A stretch of DNA of 64,000 nt, taken from Climacium dendroides. Its lineage: Eukaryota > Streptophyta > Bryopsida > Hypnales > Climaciaceae. Shown here piece by piece: positions 60,975 to 64,000 of the stretch (position 1 is the stretch's first letter; every line of letters starts with the position of its first letter). The notes below the pieces were generated by a model. It was given only the letters and a program-made list of their open reading frames with translations. It did no database searches and was not told where the DNA came from. The position numbers and the translations under genes were made by a program. The stretch lies in contig OX467091.1 of assembly GCA_950106755.1 (NCBI GenBank), positions 6,651,538 through 6,715,537 on the forward strand, given 5' to 3'.

Positions 60975-61919
60975 TTAACCCCTAAAGGACCAAATGGCAT
61001 TTTTTTGGCAACATAGCAATTTTGGACAATTCACTACAAATGAAATTTTCTTTTTTTTCATTGAAATTTTCACACAACATGTGCCTGAGGAGTAGCTTTA
61101 TGGCCCAACAGTTTTCATAATTTTTGACTACATGGTTAAAAGTTATTATATGCTATGTAGTTTTCTTTGTTCAGCGGGTAGTCCGGGTAGAAAAAAGACT
61201 TCTTTAAAAATCAATTTTAAAAAAAAATAAAAATTTGATATTGGTTTTCTAGATTTATTTATATATGGATATCTTTGAATCATTCCATTTTGATTAATGA
61301 GATGAAAGTTATGAGGAGTTTTAGTTGTGGGTAGTTTAAAGGTAGTTATGGAATCTCTACTCTAAAATAAACTTCGAAGTCCTTTAATTAACTCAATTTT
61401 TAATATTTAAAAAAATAAATTGGGTTTAGATTGTGTATTAAAACATTACAACCATTGGGATTGGCATTTTTCAATTTCATAAATAAATTGTTAACAATTT
61501 TGTATTTTGAACCATTCTCTACTTCTTTCTACTTTCTATTTTTTTCCTATATGTTGTACAATTCCAAATGATTTGAAAATTTTTAAGCATGTAGTCAACT
61601 TCCCTTGAAGAATGAATCCAAAGAGTAACCACCATTTTGGACATTTTTTCATAATAATCTAACCTTGAGAAATGCAATTGCCCGGGTTTTCTCAGGGACA
61701 AAAAAAGGATTTTTGTTACTTCAAACACTAATATCTTGCAATCTACATGGTGAAAAATTCTGAAAATTTTTCCTATATATTTTCAAACCAAATTAATATA
61801 AGATCCTACAATTAGATGTATCAAAAATGATTTTTTTTCAAAAATTTGGTACTTGTACTAAAGATGGCAATTTTGGAGCATTTTTGGTGAAGATAGAGTC
61901 AAAATCCTTTAGGAGTTAA
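60975..61919 (+). mobile_element. TTAA-flanked TIR element, copy B
   Basis: Begins TTAACCCCTAAAGGACC, ends CCTTTAGGAGTTAA. Matches copy C over its first third in direct orientation and copy A along most of its length in inverted orientation. The left terminus contains TTTTTTGGCAACATAGCAAT, found inverted at the right ends of copies A and C. Confidence 0.8.
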
Positions 61920-62177
61920 TTGTAAGTGTGTGCAATGAGGGATTAGAAGTCAAAGTTTGAGAAAAACATAGGATGAAACACCTTGAAACACCAAAACTCA
62001 GGTTTGATGGAGTTTGGTGCTATATTTCTTTTATACTATCTTAGTTAAGCCTTCATTGCTACAATTTGTACAAGTTGGAATTTACTTTATGATTAATTAA
62101 AAATTAGAAAATTTCCACAATTGGCTACCAATTACAAATAATATTCAAAATATTTGTAGGTGGAGTTACTTTAACTA

Positions 62178-63237
62178 AGATAAGAGGTTCTAAAAATGAA
62201 CAAGCTTTAAAATCACCCACCTCCCCAGATGTATACTATTTGTACATGTTGCTTTCTTGTAGCCTTTAACAATATACAAACAATGTACTTTTGAGGGATC
62301 TACATGGCCTAAATAGTAGAATTATCTCCAACAAACTCTTTATTTACTTTAGTCATATCACCAAAGTTACAATTCTTTGTACATTTGAACATGGTTGTCA
62401 TACTGGACAAGTTACTATTTATTTTTCATCCTGTAGGACGAGTTACTATTCATCAAATGTACTTGAGAGGTACATTTGATGAATAGTAACTCGTCCTACA
62501 GGACAAGAAATGAATAGTAACTTGTCCAGTATGACAACCATGCATTTGAAGGGGTGGGCAATTTTAGAGCCTTATGCCATTTCAACTTCAAAATTTCATA
62601 ACTAATTCTACAATAGAATATATTTCAAGAAGTTTCATTCTTAAAAAAAGACATTTTCATTCTTAAAAAATTGTGAAGTAGAAGTTGATGCAAGATAGAA
62701 GAAAAATCTATATTAATATTTCTAAGATGTAACTAAAATTCACTAATCCCAATGGTGAGATTTTTTTAGCAATAAAAAAACATGTAGAACTTTTTTTTTA
62801 AATCTAAAAATTGCATTTAGAAATGAATCCCACAAGTTATTTAAAAAAAATGCTTAGATTGCCTAAAAAACAAGAATGTCTATAATTTTCACATCACTTA
62901 TCTAATACTCAAAGACTTTCATATAGAAAAAATCTAATCTAATATATCTATTTTTTAATAAATCCAAAAATTCAAAAATTCAAATTCTTTCAATTCTTTT
63001 TGCTACCTAGTTTTGGCTATTTGAGCATATGTGGACGTAACTTTTGTTTTGAGGTACCAATTTTTTTTAAAATAATGTTACCATAAAGACAATCAATTTT
63101 TCTATCTTCAAAAAAAGTTTCAAAAAATCATGACAAAAATTGAGATTGTAGTTACCTAAATGAAATCCAATTTGTCTCTTGAAAGGACAATGGTCCTTTA
63201 GGGTTTAAATGGGCAATTTATGGACCTCTTACCTTAT
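62178..63237. mobile_element. Foldback MITE 'ATAAGGTAACA', copy 3, interrupted
   Basis: Left end AGATAAGAGGTTC, right end GACCTCTTACCTTAT. The first foldback arm is present (TTAAAATCACCCACC near 62208), but the partner arm is split by another MITE and resumes at 62544 (CATTTGAAGG, GGTGGGCAATTTTAGAGCC). A further few hundred bp of AT-rich sequence make it longer than copies 1 and 2. Confidence 0.65.
62390..62542. mobile_element. Nested MITE, 73-bp arms, 8-bp target duplication
   Basis: Arms CATGGTTGTCATACTGGAC... and ...GTCCAGTATGACAACCATG are almost fully complementary with an 8-nt loop. CATTTGAA flanks both sides, and deleting one copy with the element restores the arm of the host MITE. The ends resemble the MITE at 37105-37327. 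An 8-bp duplication fits hAT-type mobilisation. Confidence 0.85.
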
Positions 63238-64000
63238 TAAACACATAGTATTATGCATGTAGCAAGAGCTACAAATAATGAATATAATTTAAATGGATTT
63301 TGTTTATTAAGAAGTGCCAACCATGCTTCTATAGTCAACTCACTTAAAATCCCGTAAATTAATAATGTTTGGAATGGTATATGGTCCTATAATTGGTATA
63401 CGATGATTCACATTGCATACAATTTTTACCTTGGATAGAATTACCCATTGAAATTTTTTCCAAAGATTTTCTTGTAGTCTTTGTAATAATGATGGATGAA
63501 ATGAAAAAAAATAGGTTTCTTTCCTTCATTGTAGCCCTTTATACTAGAAATGATAATGTTCAAGTATTTTTCCATGAAACATGGACACATGAAACTTTAG
63601 GTGTTAATTGTCTACAAAATCAACAAGTGCTTTTTTGCAATGGGTCATAGTATTCAAAGTTTTTTGTACCTTGTCATACTAGCTTTCAAGCTTTGAATCC
63701 TTTTAATGTAAATTTTTATTGTATCTAGTTTTGAGCTTTAGATCTTTATGGTGGAAAATTGAGCTGAAAATCTAGAGGAAAAATTTAAATAAACAAATAA
63801 ACAAAAATTTCTTTCCAAATTTTAAATAGAAATTGATACTACACCCTACGAGAGTGCTATAGAAATTAATCTACACCCTACAAACCTTTTGATTAGAGAT
63901 GTGAAAATTGAAACCCTATTGATTATTTTTTAATAGAGATGTCTTGATTGCCTACAAAACAAAACTCTTCATGACTTTCACATCAATAATACAAATTGAA
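63238..64000. other. AT-rich intergenic sequence at the window edge
   Basis: An 85-codon + strand frame (63393-63650) has weak non-random features but no recognised domain. It may belong to a decayed element that extends past the window. Confidence 0.3.

Overview
This is an AT-rich, intron-bearing nuclear window from a land plant. The evidence is GT-AG introns, a plant-specific NPH3-type phototropism protein, a plant receptor-like protein, and LTR, LINE, hAT and pogo/Tigger transposon debris. The clade cannot be fixed from sequence alone. A non-seed plant such as a moss or other bryophyte is my guess, at low confidence.

Four protein-coding genes can be reconstructed exon by exon. On the + strand, 6714-11712 encodes a 953-residue secreted LRR receptor-like protein without a kinase domain. 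On the - strand, 14749-12555 encodes DPH5 (diphthine methyl ester synthase, 6 exons, 273 residues). On the - strand, 27374-25447 encodes a coiled-coil plus protein-kinase gene of 3 exons, broken by a one-base frameshift just before its glycine-rich loop. On the - strand, 32745-28665 encodes an NPH3/RPT2-clade BTB protein (6 exons, 754 residues) that ends in the conserved RRWRNSIS tail. All splice phases close, so the structures are well supported. The genes are unrelated in function and do not form a pathway.

The rest is repeat-rich. 0-6 kb has a TIR element and two foldback MITEs. 15-25 kb has GC-shifted sequence with a 63-bp tandem repeat, then decayed Ty3/gypsy and Ty1/copia pol fragments. 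35-43 kb has several families of terminal-inverted-repeat elements, partly nested, plus a GC-richer unassigned block. 44-47 kb is a dead hAT transposase split by a 1.1-kb palindrome. 48.6-50.4 kb has two direct copies of the element seen inverted at 1.4 kb. 51.7-63.2 kb has TTAA-flanked elements (three copies counting one at 37.8 kb), a gene-fragment-like block with 54-bp repeats, a pogo/Tigger element with intact ends, a LINE remnant, and a nested MITE with an 8-bp target duplication.

No tRNA, rRNA, CRISPR array or organelle insertion was recognised. The most interesting signals are the TTAA-flanked TIR family (piggyBac- or Sola3-like ends), the palindrome inside the hAT gene, the strong hairpin at 39.4 kb, and the isolated frameshift in the kinase.
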